Source: Chitinophaga caseinilytica
Lineage (GTDB): Bacteria > Bacteroidota > Bacteroidia > Chitinophagales > Chitinophagaceae
NCBI RefSeq assembly: GCF_038396765.1
Contig: NZ_CP150096.1
Location: 539,501-603,500, forward strand
Reading direction: 5' to 3'
Length of the DNA: 64,000 bases
Positions 53,268 through 60,960 of this stretch are shown piece by piece. Numbering within the stretch: the stretch's first letter is position 1; every line of letters starts with the position of its first letter. The translations under genes were made by a program, and so were the position numbers. The notes below the pieces were generated by a model. The model was not told the origin of the DNA, made no database searches, and saw nothing but the letters and a program-made list of their open reading frames with translations.

Positions 53268-54542
53268 CTACGCGATCCTGTCTCCCCCGAAATATTTATG
53301 CAGTACTTCCGGCAGCAAAATGCCGTCGGCCGACTGGTTATTTTCGAGCAATGTAGCCATGATACGCGGGCACGCCAGCGAGCTGCCATTCAGCGAATGC
53401 ACCAGCTGGTTCTTGCCGTTTTCGTCTTTGAAGCGCACCTTCATCCGGTTGGTCTGGAACGTCTCGAAGTTGGAAACGGACGATACTTCCAGCCATTTTT
53501 CCTGCGCGGCGGACCATACCTCGAAATCGAACGTCTGCGCGGAACCGAAGCTCATATCGCCACCACAAAGGTTGAGGATGCGATAAGGCAGTTGCAGGCT
53601 CTGGAGCAGCTTTTCCACATGTGCCACCATTTCCTGCAGCGTATCGTACGATTTGTCGGGATGCACGATCTGCACCAGCTCCACCTTTTCGAACTGGTGA
53701 AGGCGGTTGAGGCCGCGCACATCTTTTCCGTAAGACCCGGCTTCACGGCGGAAACAGGGGCTGTAGGCCGTGATTTTCACCGGCAGCTCCGACTCCTTGA
53801 GGATCTCGTCGCGGAAAACGTTGGTCAGCGGTACTTCCGACGTGGGGATCAGGTAGAAGTTGTCTTCCGGCATGTAGTACATCTGGCCTTCCTTATCGGG
53901 CAGCTGCCCGGTACCGTATGCCGATGCTTCGTTCACCAGGAACGGCGGCAGGAATTCCGTATAGCCGTTGGATGTATTGAAATCGAGGAAATAGCTGATG
54001 AGGGCGCGTTGCAGGCGGGCTCCCTTGTTCTTGTAGAAGGGGAAACCGCTGCCGGTCACCTTATTGCCCAGCTCGAAATCGATCAGGTCGTATTTTTTGG
54101 CCAGGTCCCAATGGGGCACTGCGCCTGCGGCCAGGGTGGGGATATCGCCACCACGGCGCACTTCCACGTTGTCTTCCGCCGTTCTGCCTTTGGGAACGTC
54201 TGCCCCGGGCAGGTTGGGAAGGCGGACGAGCGTGTCGTGCAGCAATTTCTCCGTCGCGCGCAGCTGCTCGTCGATGGGCCCAAGCGCCTGCTTGAAGGCG
54301 GCCACCTCCTGCTTGCGAGACTCCGCGCCCGACTTATCGCCTGATGCCATGAGCTTCCCGATCTCTTTTGATGCGGAATTCACCTTGGCTTGCGTTTCAT
54401 CGTAATCGAGCGTCAGCTTCTTGCGCTGATCGTCAAGCGCCAGTACTTCGTCTACGACGGCAGCCGCGTCCGCGAAATGCTTCACGGCCAGCCTTTCCAG
54501 TACCAGCTCTTTGTTTTGACGGATAAATTGTACCTGTAACAT
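53268..54542 (-). CDS. serS: Seryl-tRNA synthetase
   Basis: A 424-aa class II aminoacyl-tRNA synthetase. The N-terminal coiled-coil arm (about 25-105) grips tRNA-Ser. The catalytic core carries motif 2 CFRREAGSYGKDVRGLNRLH and motif 3 GSSLACPRIMATLLENNQ. Length and order are typical. A TATCTTTG -7 element lies 26 bp upstream of the ATG. It is a single-gene unit between an intergenic terminator and nadE. Confidence 0.96.
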   Translation of the reverse strand: MLQVQFIRQNKELVLERLAVKHFADAAAVVDEVLALDDQRKKLTLDYDETQAKVNSASKEIGKLMASGDKSGAESRKQEVAAFKQALGPIDEQLRATEKLLHDTLVRLPNLPGADVPKGRTAEDNVEVRRGGDIPTLAAGAVPHWDLAKKYDLIDFELGNKVTGSGFPFYKNKGARLQRALISYFLDFNTSNGYTEFLPPFLVNEASAYGTGQLPDKEGQMYYMPEDNFYLIPTSEVPLTNVFRDEILKESELPVKITAYSPCFRREAGSYGKDVRGLNRLHQFEKVELVQIVHPDKSYDTLQEMVAHVEKLLQSLQLPYRILNLCGGDMSFGSAQTFDFEVWSAAQEKWLEVSSVSNFETFQTNRMKVRFKDENGKNQLVHSLNGSSLACPRIMATLLENNQSADGILLPEVLHKYFGGDRIA

Positions 54543-54567
54543 TTTAATATGAATATTGAAATTTGGA

Positions 54568-54575
54568 CAAAGATA
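54568..54575 (-). promoter_or_regulatory. -7 element TATCTTTG of serS
   Basis: TAnnTTTG match on the minus strand, 25 bp before the ATG at 54542. Confidence 0.5.
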
Positions 54576-54588
54576 ACGGGGTTCTCCC

Positions 54589-56259
54589 TTAACTCAAATA
54601 TTTCCCCACGATAGGCACCCTTCGCCCGATCCCGAAGGCTTTGGACGACACCCGGATAATGGGGCAGAACTGGTTCCGCTTGTATTCGTTGGTGTTCACC
54701 ATTTTCAGGGTGCGCGCCACCAGCGCCTCGTCGAACCCTTGCGCCACGATCTCCTTCGGCCCCTGCCGCCGCTCAATATACTGATACAGGATGCGGTCCA
54801 GTATCGTATAATCCGGCAAACTGTCGGAATCCTTCTGGTTGGGCCGCAATTCCGCCGAAGGCGCCTTATCGATGATATTCACCGGGATGATCTCCTTTTC
54901 GCGGTTGATGTACCGCGCCAGGGCATACACCTGCATTTTGTACAGGTCCCCCAGCACCGAAAGCCCCCCGGCCATATCGCCGTACAAGGTCCCGTAACCG
55001 GTAGACAGCTCGCTCTTGTTGCTCGTGTTCAGGAGTATATACCCGAATTTATTGGCCAGCCCCATCAGCAGGTTCCCCCGGATGCGGCTTTGCGTGTTCT
55101 CTTCCGCCACATTGAACGGCAGCCCCTTGAAGTAAGGTTCCAGCGTCTCCAGGAAATTCTCGTAAATATTGTTGATGCGGATGATGTCGTACGGATTGTC
55201 GAGGTTTTTCGACAGCGCCACGGCATCGTCTACCGAATGTTCCGTACTGTAGGGCGACGGCATGAGGATGGCGCGGACGTTCTCCTTGCCCAGGGCTTCC
55301 ACCGCCAAAGCCAGCGTCACTGCGCTGTCGATCCCGCCGGAAGAGCCCAGGATAGCCTGTTTGAAGCCCATCTTCCTGAAATAATCGCGGATACTGAGCA
55401 CGATCGCCTGTTTGATCCGGGCGATATTATGGTCGAACACCAGCTCCTCCATCACGGAATTGGGCGTAGTGGGCGTTTCGGGATTGGGTTTCTTCTTGCC
55501 CAGCGCATCCAGCTCCACGCCGGCCATATCTTCCTCGAAAAAGGCCAGCTGCTTGATGATCTGCCCTTCCGCGTCGAACACCATCGATCCGCCGTCGAAA
55601 ACGATCTCCGTCTGCGAGCCCACCGTATTGCAGTAATACATCGGCAGGCCGTACTTTTTCACATTTTCGCGGATGATCTCCCGGCGGCTTTCGTCGTGGT
55701 CGTAATCGAACGGCGAGGCAGACAGGTTGATCATCACGTCGGGATTTTGCAGGATGAGCCGGTCCATGGGGCAAATCCGGTACAGCGGGTTATCGCCGAG
55801 GTTCCAGATATCTTCACAGATCGTTACGGCCAGCTTCTTTCCTTTGAAGGGGATGACGTTCCATTCGAACGCCGGCTCGAAGTAGCGGTATTCATCGAAC
55901 ACATCGTACGTTGGCAGCAGCGTTTTCTGCACCACCTGCTTGATTTCGCCTTCGTAGAGGAAAAAAGCGGCATTGAAGAGGTCTTTCCCTTCGCGGTGGG
56001 GATTGCGCTGCGGACCGCCCACCAGCACGGCGGTTTTGAGCGTATGTTTGCGGATTTCGTCGATAGCGGCGTAGCTCCGGGCGATAAAGTCTTCGAACTC
56101 CAGGAAATCCCTCGGCGGATATCCGCACACGCACAGTTCGGAAAACACGACCAGGTCGGCCCCGCGGGCTTCCGCGGCGTGGATGGATTCGATGATACGG
56201 GCCGTATTGGCCTCGAAGTTGCCGATATGGTAATTCTGCTGGGCGAGGAAAATATTCAT
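54589..56259 (-). CDS. nadE: Glutamine-dependent NAD+ synthetase
   Basis: A 556-aa two-domain enzyme converting nicotinate adenine dinucleotide to NAD with glutamine as nitrogen donor. The N-terminal nitrilase-type glutaminase has its Glu in FSELCVCGY, Lys in VVQKTLLPTY and Cys in VTICEDIWN. The C-terminal synthetase has the pyrophosphate loop GSSGGIDSAVTLAL. ATG 56259 is chosen because the upstream alternative at 56280 lies in the -7 element. In gliding Bacteroidota nadE often neighbours gldB, as here. Confidence 0.95.
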   Translation of the reverse strand: MNIFLAQQNYHIGNFEANTARIIESIHAAEARGADLVVFSELCVCGYPPRDFLEFEDFIARSYAAIDEIRKHTLKTAVLVGGPQRNPHREGKDLFNAAFFLYEGEIKQVVQKTLLPTYDVFDEYRYFEPAFEWNVIPFKGKKLAVTICEDIWNLGDNPLYRICPMDRLILQNPDVMINLSASPFDYDHDESRREIIRENVKKYGLPMYYCNTVGSQTEIVFDGGSMVFDAEGQIIKQLAFFEEDMAGVELDALGKKKPNPETPTTPNSVMEELVFDHNIARIKQAIVLSIRDYFRKMGFKQAILGSSGGIDSAVTLALAVEALGKENVRAILMPSPYSTEHSVDDAVALSKNLDNPYDIIRINNIYENFLETLEPYFKGLPFNVAEENTQSRIRGNLLMGLANKFGYILLNTSNKSELSTGYGTLYGDMAGGLSVLGDLYKMQVYALARYINREKEIIPVNIIDKAPSAELRPNQKDSDSLPDYTILDRILYQYIERRQGPKEIVAQGFDEALVARTLKMVNTNEYKRNQFCPIIRVSSKAFGIGRRVPIVGKYLS

Positions 56260-56277
56260 CCGTACTTTTTTGTCTGG

Positions 56278-56285
56278 CAAATGTA
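56278..56285 (-). promoter_or_regulatory. -7 element TACATTTG of nadE
   Basis: TAnnTTTG match 18 bp before the ATG at 56259. It overlaps the alternative TTG start and so excludes it. Confidence 0.55.
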
Positions 56286-56299
56286 CGGACTAAACAGGG

Positions 56300-57025
56300 T
56301 TAAAAATAAACCCCGAGCCGCAAAATGAAGCTATTGCCCGTTACGCGGCCATCGTTCCACTTGCCGTTCCGGGTGATGTCCACGAAATTATTCTGGTAAT
56401 TGATGCCCACCACGCCGGTCAGTGTTTCCGTGAGCGGATATTCGACGCCCGCGCCCAGGAGCATTCCCGCCGAAAATGGCTGTATCTGCCGGAGGACGCT
56501 CAATTTGTCGAACCGCTGCATGTTGCTGATCACATTGGCGCGTGCGCGGATGGGCATGCCCACGAAACCGCCGAACTGGCCGTAGAAGTCGAACCCTTTG
56601 GCAGTGGCGGTTTTGAGCTTAAGTGCCACCGGCACTTCGATGTATTGCAGGCGGATGTCATATTCCGAAGATGCGGAACGGAAGTCGGACAGGCCTTTCC
56701 CGGCCTCGTACTGCATCACGCTGCCGAAGTGCGTCACCTGCACGCCGGTAGCCAGGGCATAGCGTTCCTCGTCGTCGATGAACCAGTCGGCCAGGACGCC
56801 GTAGCTAAAGTAAAAACGGCCGATGTTGCGGGTTACGCCGGCTTCCTGCGGATTGAGGAACGACGCGCCGGGATCGATTTTGAATCCGAAACGCACCTTC
56901 CGCCCGGTTTTTTCGGACATGCGGTCACTGAAAGACTGTGCAGAAAGCGATGCGGCCGATGCGAGAAGCACCACAGCCATCAGAAAGGATTTCCGGAATA
57001 CGTTGCGAAACAATATTTTTACCAT
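56300..57025 (-). CDS. Outer-membrane beta-barrel protein, PorT-like
   Basis: A 241-aa predicted outer-membrane barrel. The signal peptide ends SASLSAQ. The rest alternates amphipathic strands (FGFKIDPGASFLNPQ, FYFSYGVLADWFID, LQYIEVPVALKLKTATAKG, FILRLGVYF at the end), the pattern of the PorT/OmpW-like barrel_2 family. PorT in Porphyromonas is tied to the type IX secretion system. Similar small barrels are numerous, so this is only a possible link, strengthened by the neighbouring gldB. It is divergent from gldB with just 20 bp between the start codons. Confidence 0.83.
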   Translation of the reverse strand: MVKILFRNVFRKSFLMAVVLLASAASLSAQSFSDRMSEKTGRKVRFGFKIDPGASFLNPQEAGVTRNIGRFYFSYGVLADWFIDDEERYALATGVQVTHFGSVMQYEAGKGLSDFRSASSEYDIRLQYIEVPVALKLKTATAKGFDFYGQFGGFVGMPIRARANVISNMQRFDKLSVLRQIQPFSAGMLLGAGVEYPLTETLTGVVGINYQNNFVDITRNGKWNDGRVTGNSFILRLGVYF

Positions 57026-57045
57026 CTCTAAAGTTATTATAGGCG

Positions 57046-58071
57046 ATGCAAAGTTACCTGAAAATACATTCCCTGTCTATCCTGATCCTCACAGTCGCCA
57101 TCATGGCGGGTTGCGGACGAAAAAAACAGATCCCCGACGTCAGCCACATCCCCATCACGGTGAAGATAGAACGGTTCGACCGGGCATTTTCCGGTATTGA
57201 TACCACTAACGTCGCAACGGGCGTAAAATTGTTGCAGGAAATGTACCCGGGTTTCATGAACGACTATCTTTCGCATATCCTCTACCTTCCCAACACCGGC
57301 GATTCCGCTGCATTAACGCGTTCCGTTCATGATTTCCTCGCCAATAAAGACATCCGCGCGTTGAACGACTCCGTGGGCGCGCATTTCGCCGATATCCGGC
57401 CGCTGGAACAGGAACTGACGCAAGCTTTCCGCCTGGCGAAATATTACCAACCGAAGTTCCGCGCGCCCCAGGTGCTCACGTTCATTTCCGCCGTCAACAA
57501 TTTCGGTGCCGTCACGATCGATTCGGTGCTGGGGATCGGGCTAGACATGTATATGGGCGCGGATTTCAACGTGTACAAGCTGGTGCCCGACATGCCGGAA
57601 TACATGGTCCGCCGCTTCACCCCCGAAAACATACCCGTCAATGTCATGACCGTGCTGTACCAGCAGCTGGACGCGCCCCGCGAAGGCGCTTCCCTGGCTG
57701 AGCAACTGGTATACCTCGGCAAGCAGCAATATTTCCTGGAGCAGGTGCTGCCGGAAACGGACGCGCACATCCGCATGGGCTACACGAGCGGGCAAATGAA
57801 ATTCTGCGAAGAAAACGAGCAGATGATCTGGCAATATTTCGTGGAGAACAAATTACTGTATAACCGTGAAGGACAAACGATCTCACGGTATATCGGTGAC
57901 GGGCCATCGACCCAGGGCATGCCAGCCGAGGCGCCGGGTAAAATAGGCGCATTTACCGGGTACAGGATCGTACGGGCATTCATGGAGCGCCATCCGGAAT
58001 ATACATTGGAAAAACTCATGGGCACGCAGGACGCGATGCTCATCTTCAACGGGGCCAAATACCGGCCCTAG
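57046..58071 (+). CDS. gldB: Gliding motility lipoprotein GldB
   Basis: A 341-aa lipoprotein (signal peptide to the lipobox IMAGC) matching GldB: VKIERFDRAFSGIDT after the anchor, MYPGFMNDYLSHILYLPNTG, VLTFISAVNNFGAV and a C-terminal GKIGAFTGYRIVRAFMERHPEYTLEKLM. GldB is required for gliding and type IX secretion function in Flavobacterium. Its location beside nadE and apaG repeats the gldB neighbourhood known from gliding relatives. Its TAG stop overlaps the stop of apaG in a CTAG palindrome. Confidence 0.93.
   Translation: MQSYLKIHSLSILILTVAIMAGCGRKKQIPDVSHIPITVKIERFDRAFSGIDTTNVATGVKLLQEMYPGFMNDYLSHILYLPNTGDSAALTRSVHDFLANKDIRALNDSVGAHFADIRPLEQELTQAFRLAKYYQPKFRAPQVLTFISAVNNFGAVTIDSVLGIGLDMYMGADFNVYKLVPDMPEYMVRRFTPENIPVNVMTVLYQQLDAPREGASLAEQLVYLGKQQYFLEQVLPETDAHIRMGYTSGQMKFCEENEQMIWQYFVENKLLYNREGQTISRYIGDGPSTQGMPAEAPGKIGAFTGYRIVRAFMERHPEYTLEKLMGTQDAMLIFNGAKYRP
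57049..57056 (-). promoter_or_regulatory. -7 element TAACTTTG of the PorT-like gene, inside the gldB start region
   Basis: TAnnTTTG match on the minus strand, 23 bp before the PorT-like ATG. It covers codons 2-4 of gldB on the opposite strand, so the two genes' control regions overlap coding sequence. Confidence 0.5.
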
Positions 58072-58454
58072 TTCATTTTGAACGGCACTACCATCTGAAA
58101 CTCGGGGATCTTCACATCGAAGAGCTTCTTGTTCAGCTGGTTTTCCATTTGATACGTGCCGTACATTTTACCGATTTCCGTGCGGAGATTGGAGCCGGAA
58201 ACATATTGATAGCTTTCGCCCGGTGCGAGCAGCGGTTGCACACCTACCACGCCTTCCCCTTCCACTTCGCGGTGCGAGCCGTTGGAATCGATGATATACC
58301 AATGGCGGCGCAACAGTTTGATGGGGAAGGTATTGTTATTTTCGATGGTGATACGGTAAGCGAACATGAACTCACTGCCGATCGGATTGGAGTAATCCGG
58401 CTGGTAAAACGTTTCCACGCTTATCGTGATTCCCTCTGTGACCTTCTTAACCAT
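58068..58454 (-). CDS. apaG: ApaG family protein
   Basis: A 128-aa single-domain protein of the ApaG/DUF525 family with an Ig-like fold: SVETFYQPDYSNPIGSEFMF, FAYRITIENNNTFPIKLLRRHW, EGVVGVQPLLAPGESYQYVS and YQMENQ near the end. ApaG was linked to cobalt/magnesium efflux and bis-nucleoside tetraphosphate metabolism in enterobacteria. The biochemical role is uncertain. It converges on gldB with a 3-base overlap of stop codons and no terminator. Confidence 0.93.
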   Translation of the reverse strand: MVKKVTEGITISVETFYQPDYSNPIGSEFMFAYRITIENNNTFPIKLLRRHWYIIDSNGSHREVEGEGVVGVQPLLAPGESYQYVSGSNLRTEIGKMYGTYQMENQLNKKLFDVKIPEFQMVVPFKMN

Positions 58455-58538
58455 ATTAATCAGCCTTTACCGTAAAAATAAGGAAAATAACCGCGTTGCA
58501 ACATTTTTTATCCCCACCCCCTTCGTTTTAACGAATCT

Positions 58539-58865
58539 TTATCGTATCTCCACCCCTTCCAGCTCCCGCGGATTGGCTTCCGCCAGCCGGGCGTCCCTTT
58601 CGTACGGGATGTTGTAATAGCCATACCGGCGCCAGTCGCGCACGTAGCGCCAAAGGAACCGCCAGAAGCCGGCTTCCCGGTACTGGCGCACGTGCCGCAC
58701 TTCATGCCGCACCCACGCCGTATTGGCCAGGAACCGCTCCCGGCTTACCCCATGCAGGTGAATGACGTTCCCGAAAACGATCGCGATATTGCCCGAGCCC
58801 ATCTTCCAGGCGGCTATCCGCGCCACCATGGAGCCTTCCCGGATACGGCATTTCAATGTTGACAT
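58539..58865 (-). CDS. Small HExxH-motif protein, putative zinc-binding
   Basis: A 108-aa protein with RHEVRHVRQ near residue 54, a minimal HExxH zinc motif. It is followed by an aromatic, arginine-rich segment and YNIPYERDARLAEAN, which supplies a distal Glu/Asp as in compact metallopeptidases (DUF4157-like). No signal peptide is present. Activity is not established, because the motif reads HEVRH and the protein is shorter than most peptidases. The gene lies alone between apaG and the DUF5777 operon. Confidence 0.78.
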   Translation of the reverse strand: MSTLKCRIREGSMVARIAAWKMGSGNIAIVFGNVIHLHGVSRERFLANTAWVRHEVRHVRQYREAGFWRFLWRYVRDWRRYGYYNIPYERDARLAEANPRELEGVEIR

Positions 58866-58932
58866 ATCCGCAATTTAACGGCTTCGGGCCAAAAACAGCA
58901 CAATCGTACCCATTCACTTCCCATTAACGGCC

Positions 58933-59862
58933 TTAACGCCCGCCCAGCGAGAACCGGCGCGAAATATTGAAGCCCCAGCGGAACTGTCCATGCGTCCAGG
59001 TGCTCACCGTTTCAGGGATGAACTGGTTCTCCAGGATGGCCGTGGCATTCGTGAAATTCAGGTGGAACACGTGCCCGCCCGTTTCGATCTCCACGCCCAC
59101 GCCCAGCGAGTTGTAGAACTTCGTGCCGCGGGACTCGTAATAATCCTTGCTTTCCTCGTCGCGGAACGAATAAAAGTAATCGGCCACCAGCGCCACGCGC
59201 TTGCTGAACCGCAGCCTGCCGCCCAGCCCCATGGCGAACATGTTGTTCATGTCCTTGAAACCCACGCGGTTACGATGCACGAACGAGGGCAGCAGCGCCA
59301 GGCTCACCATTTCCCCGAACTTCCGGGAAATCACCACCTGGGCCACGGCGCTCCCGCGGTCGGAGAATTTGTCGAAATAATTGGGATCGGCCTTGTCCGG
59401 ACTGCTTTTCATGGACGACACCACCGCGTTGGCGAACAGCGTAACGCCGACCGGCACGCGGTTATCGTGCGTTTGCTGCAGCAGTTTGAATTTGCCCAAA
59501 ACCTCCCACATCTGCGAGAAGTTGCCGCTGCCCTTGGAACGGCTCAGGCCGGCCGTGAGGCGGTCGGTAATGCCGTATTCGAAGGCGATGCGGATGTCTG
59601 TAGAATTATCGAGCCCGAAAAAGGTGGACGAGCCGCCGCCGGAGCCGCCCATGTCCCCGAAACGGTGCGCCACCCGGAAGTCGAGGTCGCCCTTGGCCAG
59701 GGTTTCGTTCGACTGCCCGTTGATGATGCGGGTGCTTTTGAAGGTGGAAGTCACGGGATCGCGGCGGACGGAGTCCTTCCCGAAAATGGCGCCCAGATCG
59801 TCTTGCGCCATGGCCGCCGGGGCCGTGAGCAGAAGGGCGGTGATCAAGCGGAGATGCAACAT
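58933..59862 (-). CDS. DUF5777 family outer-membrane beta-barrel protein
   Basis: A 309-aa secreted protein: signal peptide to APAAMAQ, then a barrel with TRIINGQSNETLAKGDLDFR, VAHRFGDMGG, IRIAFEYGITDRLTAGLSRS and a C-terminal FRWGFNISRRFSLGGR. This matches the DUF5777 pattern of Bacteroidota. It is the third gene of an operon after a cytochrome-like lipoprotein and a YceI protein, a recurring trio. The role may be in electron-transfer-linked outer-membrane transport but is not proven. Confidence 0.88.
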   Translation of the reverse strand: MLHLRLITALLLTAPAAMAQDDLGAIFGKDSVRRDPVTSTFKSTRIINGQSNETLAKGDLDFRVAHRFGDMGGSGGGSSTFFGLDNSTDIRIAFEYGITDRLTAGLSRSKGSGNFSQMWEVLGKFKLLQQTHDNRVPVGVTLFANAVVSSMKSSPDKADPNYFDKFSDRGSAVAQVVISRKFGEMVSLALLPSFVHRNRVGFKDMNNMFAMGLGGRLRFSKRVALVADYFYSFRDEESKDYYESRGTKFYNSLGVGVEIETGGHVFHLNFTNATAILENQFIPETVSTWTHGQFRWGFNISRRFSLGGR

Positions 59863-59887
59863 ATTCGCTGGTTTGAAGCTTTTTAGA

Positions 59888-60439
59888 TTAAGGTTTGACG
59901 GCCGGTTGATATTGCGCGCTCATGGTCACTTCCACCACTTCCGCGATATTTTTTACCACCAGGCTCGGGATTTTGATGTTATGATCGGCCACCCGCACGT
60001 TGAACTTCGCTTCGGCGGCCAGATTACCGCCCGAAACCGTGATGGTGCCGGACACGCGGTAGGATTTGGTGACGCCGTGGATCTGAAGGTCGCCCTCCAC
60101 TTCCGCCGGCCAGGTGCCGTCTTTGGTGAGGTCTGTGGTGCCGAGGACCTTCCCTTTGAATTCGGCGTACGGGTACTTCTCGCTTTCCAGGTAATTCTCG
60201 TTGAAGTGCTCCTGCATCATCTTCTTTTTAAACTGGAACGAGGTGATGGGCACTTTGAAATAAATGACGCGCGTGGCGGGATTGATGGCCGATACGCCCA
60301 GGGTGCTCACGGCCTCGATATCTTCCAGCGGTGCGCTGGAGAAGAAACGGAGGCGCACGGAGCGGCACGACTGTACATCCTGCGCCGCCGCCGAAATGGC
60401 GAGACCGAGGAAAGCGATGATGACGAAAATGCGTTTCAT
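59888..60439 (-). CDS. YceI family protein
   Basis: A 183-aa periplasmic lipocalin-like protein. The signal peptide ends SAAAQ. YceI features are AINPATRVIYFKVPITSFQFKK, the YLESEKYPYAEFKGKV motif, EGDLQIHGVTKSYRVSGTITV, and a final VADHNIKIPSLVV strand. YceI proteins bind isoprenoid-quinone-type lipids in other bacteria. Its position between a cytochrome-like lipoprotein and a DUF5777 barrel suggests a redox or quinone-related role. Gaps to the neighbours are 19 and 25 bp. Confidence 0.92.
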   Translation of the reverse strand: MKRIFVIIAFLGLAISAAAQDVQSCRSVRLRFFSSAPLEDIEAVSTLGVSAINPATRVIYFKVPITSFQFKKKMMQEHFNENYLESEKYPYAEFKGKVLGTTDLTKDGTWPAEVEGDLQIHGVTKSYRVSGTITVSGGNLAAEAKFNVRVADHNIKIPSLVVKNIAEVVEVTMSAQYQPAVKP

Positions 60440-60458
60440 GCGTGGCTGTTTTGGTGGA

Positions 60459-60860
60459 TCAATCCGGCATTCCCTTGTTTACCCAGCAGGCGATGGAATC
60501 GCGCACGGCTTTAGGCAGCGGGGGATAGCCCTGGCTTTGCGGCATATCGGCGCCGGCGCCGGTAACGCGGAACGTCCATGATGCGCCGTTGGCGGAAATG
60601 TAACTTTTCAGTTTGGCCGGCGTGGAAAAATCGGCGTTCAGCGGCGATCCCGTGCCGGGATGGCAGTTGCGGTTGGTGCAATTCTGCTGAACGATCTCGT
60701 ACATCCGGGCGGTGGTGACGTTCACGGTGGAGCAATCGGCGCTGGTAGTGGGCTCCGGCGCCTGTTCAGACGTACAGGCGGCCAGGATGCACAGGGCCAG
60801 CAGCGCCGGCATCGTCCATAAATGTTTCCTGCGTTTGCGCATAAGTTGACGGGTTTGCAT
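60459..60860 (-). CDS. Cytochrome-like lipoprotein with CX4CH motif
   Basis: A 133-aa lipoprotein (lipobox LAAC after a hydrophobic stretch) containing NCTNRNCHPGTG, where the heme-type motif has four residues between the cysteines (CTNRNCH) instead of two. Similar proteins in Bacteroidota are annotated as c-type cytochromes, with a downstream ADMPQSQGYPPLP segment likely giving a Met ligand. It heads the operon with YceI and DUF5777. The start is ATG 60860 or the second Met at 60842. Heme attachment is inferred. Confidence 0.82.
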   Translation of the reverse strand: MQTRQLMRKRRKHLWTMPALLALCILAACTSEQAPEPTTSADCSTVNVTTARMYEIVQQNCTNRNCHPGTGSPLNADFSTPAKLKSYISANGASWTFRVTGAGADMPQSQGYPPLPKAVRDSIACWVNKGMPD

Positions 60861-60934
60861 AGCGTTAATTACGGGTTCGGGCCTTCATAGGTTGCCTGCG
60901 AAAGATAATAAAGAAAATGAGGGCCATCATTCCT

Positions 60935-60942
60935 TATTTTTG
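60935..60942 (+). promoter_or_regulatory. -7 element TATTTTTG of murF
   Basis: TAnnTTTG match 18 bp before the GTG start at 60961. It lies inside the frame of a longer ORF, so the long version is unlikely. Confidence 0.55.
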
Positions 60943-60960
60943 TACGCAAATCAGCAACAC

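Noticed and set aside
53298..54344. 348-codon frame opposite serS
   Set aside because: It is antisense to an unmistakable seryl-tRNA synthetase and has no family features. The same applies to long shadows opposite nadE, murF, mreB, purD and susC.
60892..60960. Longer murF N-terminus
   Set aside because: The -7 element lies within this stretch, and the added residues do not resemble MurF.
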